Source of the DNA: Brasenia schreberi
Lineage: Eukaryota > Streptophyta > Magnoliopsida > Nymphaeales > Cabombaceae
Direction of reading: 5' to 3'
Length of the DNA: 64,000 nt
Assembly (NCBI GenBank): GCA_036023115.1
Contig: JAYKKT010000064.1
Coordinates: 7,448,501-7,512,500, forward strand
The notes under the pieces are model-generated. The model was not told the origin of the DNA and did no database searches. It saw nothing but the letters and a program-made list of their open reading frames with translations. This document shows, piece after piece, positions 37,101 through 48,584 of the stretch. Both the position numbers and the translations under genes were made by a program. Numbering within the stretch: position 1 is the stretch's first letter; every line of letters begins with the position of its first letter.

Positions 37101-37228
37101 GGGATATTTTAAAGAAGGATGCAGCTGCTTCAACAAGGAAGGAGGATCAAAATCATGGAGCTCCCAGAGGCAAGAGACGTGGTAAAGGGAAACAGCAGAA
37201 AAGCAAGAAAAAAAGGCGCAGAAGCTGA
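34141..37228 (+). CDS. Uncharacterised basic plant protein (possibly DUF4602-like), six exons
   Basis: Exons by eye, all with GT-AG and matching phases: 34141-34236, 34574-34694, 35756-35817, 36478-36537, 36633-36719 and 36980-37228 (stop TGA). They join to 224 codons. Features: N-terminal 'SSAAIEKRKFL' | 'SASIGDMYASPAS'; an acidic 'DGKEEEKESFRKLFKAVECL'; a conserved-looking core 'MSWKERKAIENKRVVSLGGK' followed by 'RMPITLGRNIIRKQQKKQQK'; then 'SQGYFRNGTLDVRDILKK'; and a very basic end 'RGKRRGKGKQQKSKKKRRRS' that would serve as a nuclear or nucleolar signal. From memory the core and the 'GxFxNGxLDVxxxL' block are shared by an unnamed plant family. The 'LGxK' core also recalls DUF4602 (C1orf131, small-subunit processome), which is an inference. 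The start is the first ATG in frame, just after a pyrimidine-rich leader. No membrane segment. Confidence 0.72.
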
Positions 37229-38270
37229 TGCTGTTGTTCCACTACACATTTTTGCCAGGGGTCAAACTATCACTTGGCCATATTGTGGCAGCGGTATATG
37301 CATTGGTACCTGCAGCCTACCTGGAACTCTCCACATGGTGGGGCGAATAGCTCATCCCACTATTTGAGGTGGGGCAAACTATGTACCATTAACCATGGAT
37401 TCTGTCGTGGGTTTAGTTTTTCATTGGATTCTTCAAATTCTGGATGGTGCAGCTGCCCCACCTTGGCTCAATGTAGATCAGCAACTGATTGCTGTTAACA
37501 CTGGACTTTTACATACGCTTTTATTGTGGCTTGAGTTCTAGACGCAAGAATTTACAATTAGTGTATCCTTATGGCACTTTAACATTGTTAACTCTTGTAA
37601 TTTGTATTCAGGGTTGGTCGCTATACCTAGGGTTTCAGGACATTTTTGCGAGGCTGCAATATTTAGGAGTAATATAGCCTTACTCATGCACCTAAGATTA
37701 TCTTTGCTGCTCTCTATGTTCAATGTGTAGGCGTTCATCTTAGTAGCTATTAAATGAACATCACTAGTAGCTATTAAATGAACATCACTTTTGATTAGTT
37801 TTCTTATCATCATGATCAAGACCCATCATTCTTTTTGGAGGTTATCTTGCGTGTTCATGCTACTGCTCACCATTTCTCCTCTACAGCAAAATGATTACCA
37901 CCTTTAAGGAGTGTGACACTGTCATGGTATCTCAATTTTTATCACCTAACTTCATTTTGCCCAAGTATTGCAAAAAAGGGTCGATGACCTTGTATGGACA
38001 AATGCAAATTGTTAGGTCGGACAAGGAGGGCGACTTTTATCCGCTTACCTGGTTATGCGGTAATTGGTTGAATGGTGCGATTGGCCTTTGGCGCCCTTCC
38101 TTACTGAAACTTTCCCCCTTTTTCTTTTTAATTTGTTGTCTATAATAAAATAACTCTGATGTCAGCATTTTTCTCGTCCTACATTGGAAAATGGACATGC
38201 CTAAAACGGAAAGGAATGAGTACCGTCGGTTGTTTTATATGCTTCGGATGGTACTATTGATAATGCATGC
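37229..38270 (+). other. Downstream of the 224-residue protein gene
   Basis: Includes its presumed 3' UTR. A plus-strand frame at about 37229-37370 ('LGHIVAAVYALVPAAYLELS') and an 84-codon frame at 37891-38145 look protein-like but have no recognised family. A 24-base unit is duplicated in tandem at 37741-37788. Confidence 0.4.
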
Positions 38271-38417
38271 CTCTTTTGGAGACATGTTGGAGCACAGATC
38301 AAGGAGGAAGCCTTCGCACTGGCAAAAGGGAACAAGAGTTTGAGGTTTCCGTCTCTATTGATCAGATCCTTTGTATACCTCATGACTGCTGTCAAAGAAA
38401 GAGAATCGACTTCACCA
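38228..38417 (+). other. Unrecognised open segment
   Basis: The frame ending at the TGA near 38417 reads 'YASDGTIDNACLFWRHVG' and then 'LRFPSLLIRSFVYLMTAV', with mixed, non-repetitive composition. It has no start codon of its own. It could be an exon or transposon debris, and I cannot say which. Confidence 0.25.
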
Positions 38418-39148
38418 TGACAGGAAAAAGATGGTGAACTGACTTTAGACGATTGTCTGCTTAGAGGTGGCAAGTCTTTCACAATTCTTATTAGAATGAG
38501 GGTAAAGATTAGCCGAGTATAGCAAGTGTTTTGACGGTGTTTCAGAATTAATGGGAGGTGAAGCCTTACATAAGTGAGCTCCTTGGTATTGTGACTGGTT
38601 ATCACACAGACACACACATGCACGCACGCACACGCACATAACAGACTTCTTTCCCTGTTCATGCCATGTGCATCAGGGGCACTGAATTCCTTGTATTCTG
38701 TTTTTACTAGATACAGGTAATATATCTCGCGAGTAGAATGTCCTGAGCTTTGTTTTCGTTGTCATCTACTTGAGGTGGGCGGTTTGTTGTCAGTTCTTGT
38801 TTGGAAAGTCAAATATATGGCTAGCTGCAACTGCAAGTAGTCTTTTGTTTTTCGAGGTTGGTGGTATGGAATCGCTATGCATTGGGGAGTCGTTATACGT
38901 CGCATGTAATGTGCCTGTTTCCTGCAATAGTTGCAACCATGTTATGCTGCCTTTGTTGACTTGTATATGGGCTTAAAGAGGAGTGCCACAGACTAGGTTT
39001 ACTACTGTGGTCACTGAATGGCATGTTAATTGTGAAAGTTGAATAATGCAAGGCAATCAATCACCATTGCCAATGAGAAGGGTCGCTAGGCAAAGAGATG
39101 ATCGAGAGGATGGGGCGTCCAGAACCAGAGTAACATCAACTAGAAGAG

Positions 39149-39535
39149 CAAGTTTATAAACCAGAAAATAAGGAGAAGATTTAGACCCTCTTGAATGAAG
39201 CCTTAGATAGGTTGGATGACAAGCAGATTCAGAAAAGAAGGTTTACAAGAAAATCTGGATAAAGTGGAGTCTCTCTGCAACTCAATGCGAACGTATAGAA
39301 AAATTATGTTAATTTTCATGTCCTCTGAGACCAAAGGTGACACAAGCTTATACACCAGATAACAAGGAGAAGACTGGGACCCTCTTGAATGAAGCCTTAG
39401 AGTGGTTGGATGCAAGCAGTGTGCAGAAAAGGAAGCTTTACAAGAGAAGCTAGACAAAGTTAGTCTCTCCAACTCAATGCGAACGTGTAGGGAAACAATG
39501 CCAATTTTTAGGCTTTTGAGACCAAAGGTGACACG
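39149..39535 (+). repeat. Tandem duplication, about 194-bp unit
   Basis: 'GACCCTCTTGAATGAAGCC' starts at 39184 and again at 39378. 'CAACTCAATGCGAACGT' and 'TGAGACCAAAGGTGACAC' repeat in the same order, so the whole unit is doubled with modest divergence. It lies 0.4 kb downstream of the formin stop codon. Confidence 0.88.
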
Positions 39536-39964
39536 GGTGCTGATGACCTACTGTGAGAGTTGAAGGAAAGAAGCTTGTTGAATGATAGATTCCATTGTTT
39601 ATCGATTTTTTGTTCCATAAAGTTCCAATTACTAGATAAAGATTCGTTCTTCCTGATACAATGTTAGAACATGATGTTCGAGTCAAGTAGATCTTTTCTA
39701 CTGTGTTCCTTTCTTATGAAGTCATTCAGCTAGAGTTCTCTTTTCTTCCTTTTCGTGCACATCGACTGCAACTCTCAAGTGTTGAATTACAAAGCATGAT
39801 TAAGCCGTGTAGCAGAGGATACAAGTCTATCAAGAATGAAATTTCGAATGCGATTATAACTGTTTTAGTATTACAACATATGGACATTTCCTCGAGTACA
39901 AGTGATACAGAAGTTGGACATCCTACTTCCCAGGCTGTTTCACCTCAAGGGAACTCATAAATTA

Positions 39965-42839
39965 TCAGAATGCAGGCCATGCACCAATGGATAGAGAAAT
40001 GTTTGCTGGCCTAGTAAGGATTTGCCGAGAATATCTTGGCTTCAAACTTTTGATCTCTTTACACACGTGATCCAACATTCCAAGGAAATCACTCAGAATC
40101 ACGAAAATTCCAAGCGGGTTCACTTCATCTTTGTTCATATCGCCATGGAAGTATTCTGTGATTCGCCTCACCATATGTAAGACGCGTTCTTCGTCTTGCT
40201 CCAACCTCTTAATCTCATCATCGGCGTGGTTTAAGAAATGTTTCATCAGCTCCACAAAATTTCCTCCTTTACCGTGGATCTCTTCATCCTCTACGAGCTT
40301 ACTGATCTTTAGTCTTCCTTCTGACAGCTTTGAAATAGAGGTTGCCAGTGCATCAAGATCTACGCCAGCTGTTCTTTTCACATTTCTTAGTTCTGTACTT
40401 AGACCCGAGACATTATCAAGCCCTGTTCTTTTGCAGCACTTTTCTCTTTCCTCGCAGACTTCATGTCTGGGTTCATCATCAGCTTTCTCTTCAGTGCATT
40501 CCGATGCATGAACAGCTTCGCATCGAATCATCTCCTGAACAACGAAGTGCAGTAAGGTGGTCTTCCCATCTGTTCCTTTGACATCTGCAAGTTTGAGCAA
40601 GGCATCAAGCTTGAAAGCTTTCGCACCCCCTCGGGTTGTCCCATCATTCATTCGGTTTCCGGTCTTCAAAACTGCTTCCAACAGCTTCAGAAAGAGGCGA
40701 CTTGACTTCAATTCCTTGCAGGCATCCTACAAAAAGATAAAGTCATGGGAAAAACTTAATGTCTTCAAATGGAGAATCAGAAATCATGTTGTTCACTCAC
40801 CTCTATCATCACAAATGACTTCTTGAGATGAAGGACCTCATCTTCAAAAGTTCCTTTGTACAGCATTGCTTCAACTCTTAGAAAGGCAAATGGCAAATTG
40901 AGCATCTCCTTGAGAAATCTCTCTCCTAATCCCAGTTCACGTACGTCTCCAGCATAGTTGGACAATTTCTCTTCTTCTTCATTAGTGGGTGCCATCTTTG
41001 CAAGAGCTTCTAATTGTTCTATACTCAATCCATTACCTGAAAACCATGTAATTTTCATCATTCAAAGAGTGCATCTCTAACGAATGAATGGTACACAAAA
41101 TTATAGGCTGGTTTACTGTGGCGAACTTCGAAGATTACCTTTCGTCAAGGCACTGTAGACTTGTCCGGAAGAGGCACTAAGTGCTTTAGATAGTATAGTT
41201 ATATTCTGCAACCTTTTCGGGTCCAAAACATTCTTGCTGGGAGAGCAGCTTTTGGTTCTGGGTTCCTCATTCCATGCAGAATTTTGTGTGTTGTAACCAA
41301 AGAGAGACTCGATCATTTCTTCATCAAATCTGTTCTTAAAGTACAAGAAAAAAACCCTTAAGAAACAAGAAGGAAAGGAAGAAAAGATGGGTGATACTGT
41401 TGCGAGTGAAATAACTAGGATTGAGATAGAACGTTTTACTCGAATGAGCCAGCTCTCAGCTCGTTCCACACCATAGATCTATCCGGTGCGGCTCGAACTT
41501 TGTCCCAATGAAGTGGCTTTAGTTTAGGTAGGCGATTCCCGTCTCTGCCAATTGATGAAGATTGCTGTGGTTGGGGTGCGACAGACAATCTGGTATGAGG
41601 TGGAGTTGGTACCTTTAGTAATGGAGGTGGCGGTGCTTGAGGTGGCAATGGTAAAACCAGCGAAGGCGGTGGTGGCAGAGGTGGAGGTGGATTCTCATTG
41701 TGATAACTAACAGGAGTTGAAGGAGCTTTTGAAGAGTGAATTACTGATGCTGCTGAAGTGGAGGGAGAAGAGTTCAAGTTCAAAGGAAAAACTGGAGTTG
41801 CGTCTGGTGCTATTGGTCTACAAGGTGAGGACAAGCAAGCTTCTCCTGGTGAGAAATGCCTGTTTGGTAGATCTAAAGGAGAGGAAGCAAGTGACGGTAG
41901 GGGAGAATTCGCTTCTGAGAAGTCGGACAGTCGTCTGCTCGAGGTCTGAGATCCGCAGACAGAATGGAAGGCTTCTTCATCCTCCGATATTGATTCAGGA
42001 AGAAACTCATTGTGATCAAGTGGAAGATGGTTTTCGGCAACCAATTTATTTACTTGGCCTTTAGCAAGGAAGCTTTGCATATCAACCTTGTACAGCACAT
42101 TGAGGTTGTGAGTGGGGTGCTTAAAATCACAAATGGTCTCTCCTGATGGGCTCAATGAGTTCATGTAGATTTCAGGGCCCTGATCAGATCCCGGACAATT
42201 CATTTCCATCTGGTCGCCGCAGAATCCAGGGAGCAGCAGCGTCCTCACTGGTTTCTGCTTCTTTTTCCTTCTAAATCTCATTAACCCAAAAAGGATTATG
42301 ATGAATGTAGCAGGTCCTACTGTAGAGACAACAACTATTATGGTGCCTCTGCTAACGATAAAGCCACTGTTCTTCCTCTCACTAGTTGCAAAACTCAGCT
42401 CATTAGGCAAGATGAAGCTGGGGCGCAATGCCAGATGATGAGAATCCTCATTTTTGAAAAATGGCAAAACAGCATATGGAGTTACATCTCCACCATCCAC
42501 AGGCGTTGAATCTGGAGACGGAGCAATCTCTTCATGGCTCGAAGTTTTCTTCTCATAATTCTGAAAGCCAAGTAGCAGTCTGACATTTGTCAACAGCAAC
42601 AGTCTTAAGTAACCAAAATCCTCTCCCAAAGCCTTCTCAATCAACGGTTTTTGGACTTCCCTTCCGTTACTCTCCCCAAAGAGACCCAAATCCTTACTTG
42701 GGTTCAAACTCGATTTTCCTTCTAATCCTGTATCTCTTATATTGGCAGCATATAAGCAAGGGGAGAAGAGGAACAAGATACCAATAATTATGTGCGAAAC
42801 CATAGAAATGAATTTAAATAAAACATTCATATCTGCCAT
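39965..42839 (-). CDS. Class I formin (signal peptide, TM anchor, Pro-rich FH1, FH2), four exons
   Basis: Exons on the minus strand: 42839-41440, 41329-41139, 41036-40801 and 40726-39965, giving 862 residues. All three introns (110, 102 and 74 bp) are GT-AG and keep phase. A signal peptide covers about residues 1-31. A short extracellular part with 'PSPDSTPV' follows, then a TM helix (about 165-187) and basic 'RFRRKKKQK' on the cytosolic side. The FH1 region near 375-430 has runs such as '[10 protein letters not shown]'. FH2 begins '[20 protein letters not shown]' and continues through '[13 protein letters not shown]', '[16 protein letters not shown]', '[20 protein letters not shown]', '[20 protein letters not shown]' and '[20 protein letters not shown]', to '[12 protein letters not shown]'. 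Class I plant formins nucleate and bundle actin while anchored across plasma membrane and wall. The upstream ATG of a Met-Ala-Asp-Met pair is chosen because it is in frame, though the second Met is equally possible. No lesions seen. Confidence 0.95.
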
Positions 42840-43575
42840 CCAATATTGAAGATCAACTAGAGAACAAGATTCTCTTTCAGAGCAATATGTATTTTACCAC
42901 CCTTCTGTCTCGCCTTTTACCACGTACACGAGCCTGTGTCTTTATGTCTCTTCTAGTTTAGATGCAGAAGAAAACATTAATGCCACTCCAAACAATCGCT
43001 ATTGCAGTTGCAGCTGCACCGAGATCCATCTGCCTGTGGATGCACCAGCATCACATTCTCACGTTTCCTTCGCATGAATCCTCCACAGATCGCAGTCACT
43101 GAGCGTTTTGCTGTCATTTTGGCGTTTGACAGCAAACAAATTTTGAGGACGGTATGATTGTTACATTAGATTAGACTCTTTTCTTCGTCAAAATCTTATA
43201 TCATAATAATATATATTATTATAATGTTTGTATTATTATATCCCGCCGATATTGTCACTACCACCAGCAATCAACATGCGGCAAAGCTCAAATCTCTTTA
43301 GCATACTTATTGGTAAATTTGAATATTTTTTTTCAACCATCATGGAGTCGTTGGTACGGTTGATCAATCGATAGGTTTTGTGGATGTCAATCAAGATGAG
43401 CATTTCGTAGCATTCCCACCAAGTGGGCGTAGACATCATCAGGTCTCATTCACCAACTACAAGCATTCGGGACCATCAACTTTATTTTCACCATAGACTT
43501 GGCACTTTCACTGGAAAACCTGAATAAAGACATGCCTTCCAGGTTTTCTGGGTTTAGCTCCATCTTGGTAAAAGC
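42840..43575. other. 5' flank of the formin gene
   Basis: Should hold its minus-strand promoter. I see no convincing TATA box at a usual distance. An AT palindrome (about 43203-43222) is the only structure. Confidence 0.4.
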
Positions 43576-43576
43576 C

Positions 43577-43579
<3 letters not shown>

Positions 43580-43642
<63 letters not shown>
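43580..43642. repeat. (AT)n microsatellite
   Basis: About 31 AT units. Confidence 0.96.
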
Positions 43643-43648
<6 letters not shown>

Positions 43649-44198
43649 TTGGAGGGAACAAGCCTTTCTGGCTGGGTGTTAATGATTTATCAAGACCAAT
43701 TTGCTGCAACATAACGATACCTCCTTGTTGTTTACAACCTTACTCTAAAATTACTGTGTTATTTCTTAGTTAAAATAATATTCGATTTATTAAAAATAAG
43801 GATGCTACTAAAAGCACACGTTGATGAAAATCTTTATTCTTATTATGTAATCTACATTTTCTCTTTCTATCACTCGTATTCAAGAAAGTGCACTCGCACG
43901 TATCTCCTAAGAGACATACGTCTTTATTTCATTGGAACAGCACTTACAATGTATATACATGGAAGTACTTCTCTTTTTTTTAAAGTGAAGAAAGAGAAAG
44001 GTGAAGAAAAAGAAGAGAAAGTGAAGCGGTAACGAGCTTCGGAGCTATGAAAGAGTAGAGAGATGGGTGGAGAGAGGGATGAAGACTCACAAATGCGGAT
44101 GTAAGAGGAGAGGAGGAGGAAAGAGTAGCCAACTTGGTAAGGGGAGAGAAGGAGCAAGGAGTAGCGAACTTTAGTGACCAGTTCCGACTACATAAGAC

Positions 44199-44204
<6 letters not shown>

Positions 44205-44236
<32 letters not shown>
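44205..44236. repeat. (AG)n microsatellite
   Basis: About 16 AG units within a purine-rich plus strand (43980-44240). Confidence 0.95.
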
Positions 44237-44241
<5 letters not shown>

Positions 44242-44969
44242 AGTTTCCTAAATACTGCGTTCTTTGAGACACGTACTTCTTGTTAAGTTCGCTTTATTCA
44301 TAAATTGAAGAAACCTTAATATTTAAAAAAATCACCAAATTTCCAGAAAGTGATTTGACAACAAATTTGGTTGTCATTATTTCATGGTTAAATATTCACT
44401 AGGTATTGTATAGAAGCTCTAACAAATAACTAGGAACAACAAGCAATGAACCTTGCAAATCGAGTTATGATGCTCAATCTTATGTTATTGGAAAGCGTTC
44501 TGTAATCTGGGTATCTTTAACCCAGCCAGATCAATCAGGTCTTAGAAAAAAAGCGTGCCTCACTAATTGTCATTGTATGATGTAAGAAAAGGGTTGCTTG
44601 GCAAGGGAGCTGTAGAACTGCTAAATCCACCGAGTTTTGCTGGTAATTTTACTTGGTTCACTTGTCTGGTTCGTTTGAGTTCGGTTTGTTGAACAATATG
44701 AACATGCACACTAGCATGGTACATTCAACTCAGTTTGCTTTGACCATAAAAGCTTGTTAAGTGACAATTTGAAAAATATCATACCACCAAGGTAATTATA
44801 TTATGTATTTAAGGTAAAAAAAAAGGTCAAAACTTTCGTTTAATTTCTTAACGAAGACAATTGAGGGGCCATTTTCTTTAGAACATATAATTATGTTGGG
44901 TAAGTGGCTGTTTGGCTAGAGATTAGCTCGGTTCATTCGTATTTAGAATGAGACAAGCAATAAACAAGG

Positions 44970-45075
44970 GTAGTTCAATTGATTAAGCATGTTTACCATG
45001 CTTAAGGGTGTTGTTTAAGAGAAAAAGCCAAAGTTGAAAGTCATGAGTTCGATACAGGAAAGTTGAATGTCATGA
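44970..45075 (+). mobile_element. Candidate tRNA-derived SINE of a second family
   Basis: TAGTTCAATTG (44971-44981) fits the A-box pattern and 'CATGAGTTCGATAC' about 65 bases later resembles a B box. A 9-bp hairpin, TTAAGCATG / CATGCTTAA with a 5-nt loop, lies between them (44983-45005), where an anticodon arm would be. No second copy is visible, so this is tentative. Confidence 0.4.
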
Positions 45076-45099
45076 GTTGTATTACCATGAGATTTATGC

Positions 45100-45410
45100 A
45101 CATTCATACGGGTAGACATGTCCTGTTTCGGTTAGCCTGGAACTGTCAATTCCATGGAGGTTCCAGTTTGAGTCTGGAACCACCTAAAACCGGTGTTTTA
45201 TTTAAAAGAATTGAAAATTATAAGAATTTTTCTTTTAAAAATACCGGAACCGGTGGTTTGAAACCGCCAATTCCGGTTTTATAAGAGGTGAAAAACCAGA
45301 ACCAAACTGGATGGTCTCTGGTTTTGGGTTCGATTCTAATTCCAGTTTCACCAGTCTTAGGGAGTTCAGTTCTATAGTCCCGACCTAACAATCAAACACC
45401 CCTAATGTGC
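45100..45410. repeat. CCGGTT-rich dispersed repeat with internal foldback
   Basis: 'GGTTCCAGTTTGAGTCTGGAACC', 'AAAACCGGTG', 'CCGGAACCGGTGGTTTGAAA' and 'CCAATTCCGGTTTT' follow one another. CCGGTGTTTTATTTAAAAGAA and its imperfect complement TTCTTTTAAAAATACCGG (about 45191-45248) fold back. The far side ends CAAACACCCCTAATG, where CACCCCTA recalls hAT-type ends, but a matching left end was not found. Related sequence is at 31190-31400. Confidence 0.45.
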
Positions 45411-46061
45411 CAATGGTCATCGAAACCGGCATGAGTTTGAATTCTGGTGTCGGTTCAGAGGCTAAGTTATGACCGATCTCGTAAAGTTTCTGATTGGAAT
45501 TGAGAAATACATATCCAGGTTCGTTCCAGTTTTAGCCAGATTTTGGTGAAAGAACAAACGCAAATCCATAATTATTAATTGCAATTGGATACGTCTAGCA
45601 CAACCAGTTCGAGTCTGATTTGGGTACACCCGAATCTATTCCCCCTTTCTACCTGTTTAAGAAAATCGTTTCCATATTAAACAAGTTACAGGCTGTATTT
45701 TGTGCTAGCACCTATAGTAATTCAGTTCCAGAAACTTATATGAAAACCTAACACAAATATCATCCATGGAATCCGTGTTCGTGTACACTCAAAATGCTAT
45801 AAACATTGTGTTCATGTTGACCTGTTTTGGACACGCAGAAATGTATATTGACACAACCTAAGCAGATTTCAAAACAAAGTGGTTATCTGTAGCATTCTCA
45901 ACCTGAGTCACTTTCCTCGAGTAAAGGGGTTGACATGTGCTCAAACTGGTTAGATAAAATGGCCGGCTCCAAACCGGCTTGGCAGTTCTAACTGGCATTA
46001 AACTAAGCTAGAAACCGGTTAAAACTTGAATCAGAACTGGGCCCAAAACCAGTTCACTTTA

Positions 46062-46066
<5 letters not shown>

Positions 46067-46105
<39 letters not shown>
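46067..46105. repeat. Compound (AT)n(GT)n microsatellite
   Basis: A short AT run followed by about 15 GT units. Confidence 0.94.
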
Positions 46106-46106
<1 letters not shown>

Positions 46107-46274
46107 GTGTGTCTGTGTCCCATAAATTATTTACTATATAAAAGAAATGGAAGCTAAGACGGGGGCCTAATCAGCAAACAAAAAGGAATTGGCATCCAGG
46201 TCTTGGATAAATATGGGCGCTTTTATAATGTGTCTTTGTTCTTAGATTCATGAAAAGTTTTACTAGATACTCCT

Positions 46275-46311
46275 ACAAGTTGGCCATGGAGATTTACCAT
46301 GGCCAACTTGT
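46275..46311. repeat. Perfect 15-bp inverted repeat with 7-nt loop
   Basis: Arms ACAAGTTGGCCATGG (46275-46289) and CCATGGCCAACTTGT (46297-46311) pair at every position around AGATTTA. The GC content of the arms is higher than the AT-rich surroundings. Confidence 0.95.
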
Positions 46312-47726
46312 CGATTAACTGGTAGAATCGGTCTCGAGGTAAAAACTTAAGTATTTTGTATATATGTGAGTTTATCCCCAAGATTGTATAGTAAGAATTG
46401 CATTTAAGCAACATCCCACTCAATATATTTTTTTATAAAGGTAGAATCTTCGTTAAAGAAGAAAATAAAAGGGGCAATATGCAATCAAACACCTCCTAAG
46501 TCCTCTCTCTGCTAGTTCTTTGTGGTGGGCATTTAATAACAGCGGTTTTGAGTTTTTGGCCATATTCACCTAATGCTGTTTCATGTTCTTGTAAAAATCA
46601 GGTCAACCAAAACACGACCAAGTGTGTTCGGGTTAGTTTAGTTGCATATGAATATGAACTTTTGGTTGTGAGGTGTGATGCTTCAAGTCTTGTCCTATAC
46701 TTCCACTATTTTCTTTGGTTGTAAAACCCAGCGGGCGGCTCCCTTGATTGATTATAACATTGGGGAAGAAGCAACCAACAAATTTATTTGCAGGCGGTGC
46801 ACGTCTTCCCCTCATTGTTTTGCCGTGACCATCAAACTCATCAGTCTTTCTATAAAGATTTGATGCCCTGGATGACTAGCTACAGGGTTTAGAATTAAAT
46901 GCTCGAGTGGGGGATATTTTGGAGGAGTTGCAAGGCTTCTGCTATACATGGCCTAAGAATAATGTGCGCATTAATCTTAAATTCGTTAGGCTTCTTCTTC
47001 ATCACTTTCTTACTACGGTCCATATATATATGCCCTTCTTTTACTGGTAGTTGTCTTTCCATCAAATTACAATCCATGATTAGTTTTCTGATCTAAAACC
47101 ATCTTGTTACTGTAATTGTTGTCGAATCCTTGGTCATCAATGAAGAAGTCTCGGCTTCGAACTATGAGAAGTGAAGGTTTTGCCCATCTTTACTCACCAA
47201 AAATAGAAAAGTCACTGCGTCTTATTCCATTGGAGACCACCCAGCTCTTATTACACTTTATTAAGGATCATGGAACACATAGAGTTACTACTGAAGCACA
47301 TAGGGATATACCATATATCGGAGGAATCATTTAGTGATATATATAATCCTCAGCAGGTCTTGAAGTTTTTGAGAAACAGGGCCTGCAACTTTCCTCCTTT
47401 GTTCATGCATTTCCTTTTCCGGTTGGAGCCAAATCTGCAACTCAATGTCACAGTTTTTTCCCTGGAGTCCACCATGACTGACACAATATTGGCTGCACAT
47501 CATACAAAAGAATCATAACTGAACATTACTTTCATTGTTATGTCACAAAACAAAGGGTACGCAAGAATAAAGAAGATTACTATTAAGCCTTTGATCTAAA
47601 CAAGGGTGAAGATTACCGTTAATTCTAGAAAGAACTTGAGACAATCTCTGCCTTCCCTCTGTACAACTCAAATCGGCTCTCAAAATTATCACCTGTTCCT
47701 GCTCACCAAACCCATCCATGTTATTA

Positions 47727-47727
<1 letters not shown>
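46312..47727. other. Intergenic, weak open frames
   Basis: Two overlapping plus-strand frames (47116-47334 and 47270-47518) have ordinary composition but no start, splice or motif support. I do not call a gene. Confidence 0.4.

Positions 47728-47770
<43 letters not shown>
47728..47770. repeat. Compound (TG)n(AG)n microsatellite
   Basis: TG units pass directly into AG units. Confidence 0.95.
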
Positions 47771-48242
47771 GAATTAATACCGCAGGCATCGTTAGCAACT
47801 CTACCGATGCAAGAGTTGAAGAGGGGAGTTGTTTGATTGTCGCATCCATGAACATGGAGTGGATGAGCATGTTTTTAACCCAAGAAATCAACAGAGTGAT
47901 CATTGTGCAGAGAGTGCATGGCAATCTCCTAATTCTTTGCTAGAGAAGACAGAGTGAGCATTACGGAAAATGGTTCCGCTTCAGCTAAATCAAGAAACTT
48001 GGCTTTTATGTTAAGCAAGTATTTTATTTGACACCTCTTACAACCTCTTCCGTTGCCATAATAATTGAGCCGTATTTTTCGAATCCAACGGCTTGGATGC
48101 TTTTGTAGTAAAGAGGACAACTTTAAGCTTTAAGCTTTGAATTAGGTATAAGGCATACAGCATTTTGATAATGAAACAACACTTTATCCTCTTCTATATA
48201 TATAAATATATATAGGAGTACATGTTCAATCCATTTCATCTC

Positions 48243-48249
<7 letters not shown>

Positions 48250-48274
<25 letters not shown>
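48250..48274. repeat. (TA)n microsatellite
   Basis: About 12 TA units. The flank 'GGAGTA(C/T)ATGTTCAATCCA' occurs twice (48215 and 48276), so the tract and its flank were locally duplicated. Confidence 0.9.
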
Positions 48275-48277
<3 letters not shown>

Positions 48278-48524
48278 AGTATATGTTCAATCCAGTATAT
48301 GATTAAATTTTTCCAAATATATTCACTGTTCAATCGCAACAATGAATGATGGAGATTTGAAATCATAAAGTAAAGTATACATTGAGCGTTAAATTATAAG
48401 TATAAAAAGTACAACAATACACTTTTTTTTTTGAGATTCAAATATCCACCCTTCATCGTGACAATTAAATGATGGAAATGTTTGTGGGGGATTGAGCATG
48501 AATTAGTCCATCTCTCGTTTTCTC

Positions 48525-48529
48525 TCTCC

Positions 48530-48584
<55 letters not shown>
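48525..48584. repeat. Triple compound (CT)n(TA)n(TG)n microsatellite
   Basis: Three dinucleotide motifs in a row without spacers. Confidence 0.94.

Noticed and set aside
38201..38662. 153-codon minus-strand frame
   Set aside because: It begins in a CA/GC-rich simple repeat (Cys-Val run) and shows no domain. The plus strand of part of it looks more protein-like.
40131..40826. Plus-strand frames of 79-126 codons
   Set aside because: Shadows of the formin FH2 exons on the minus strand.
41717..42064. 115-codon plus-strand frame
   Set aside because: Antisense to the proline-rich part of formin exon 1.
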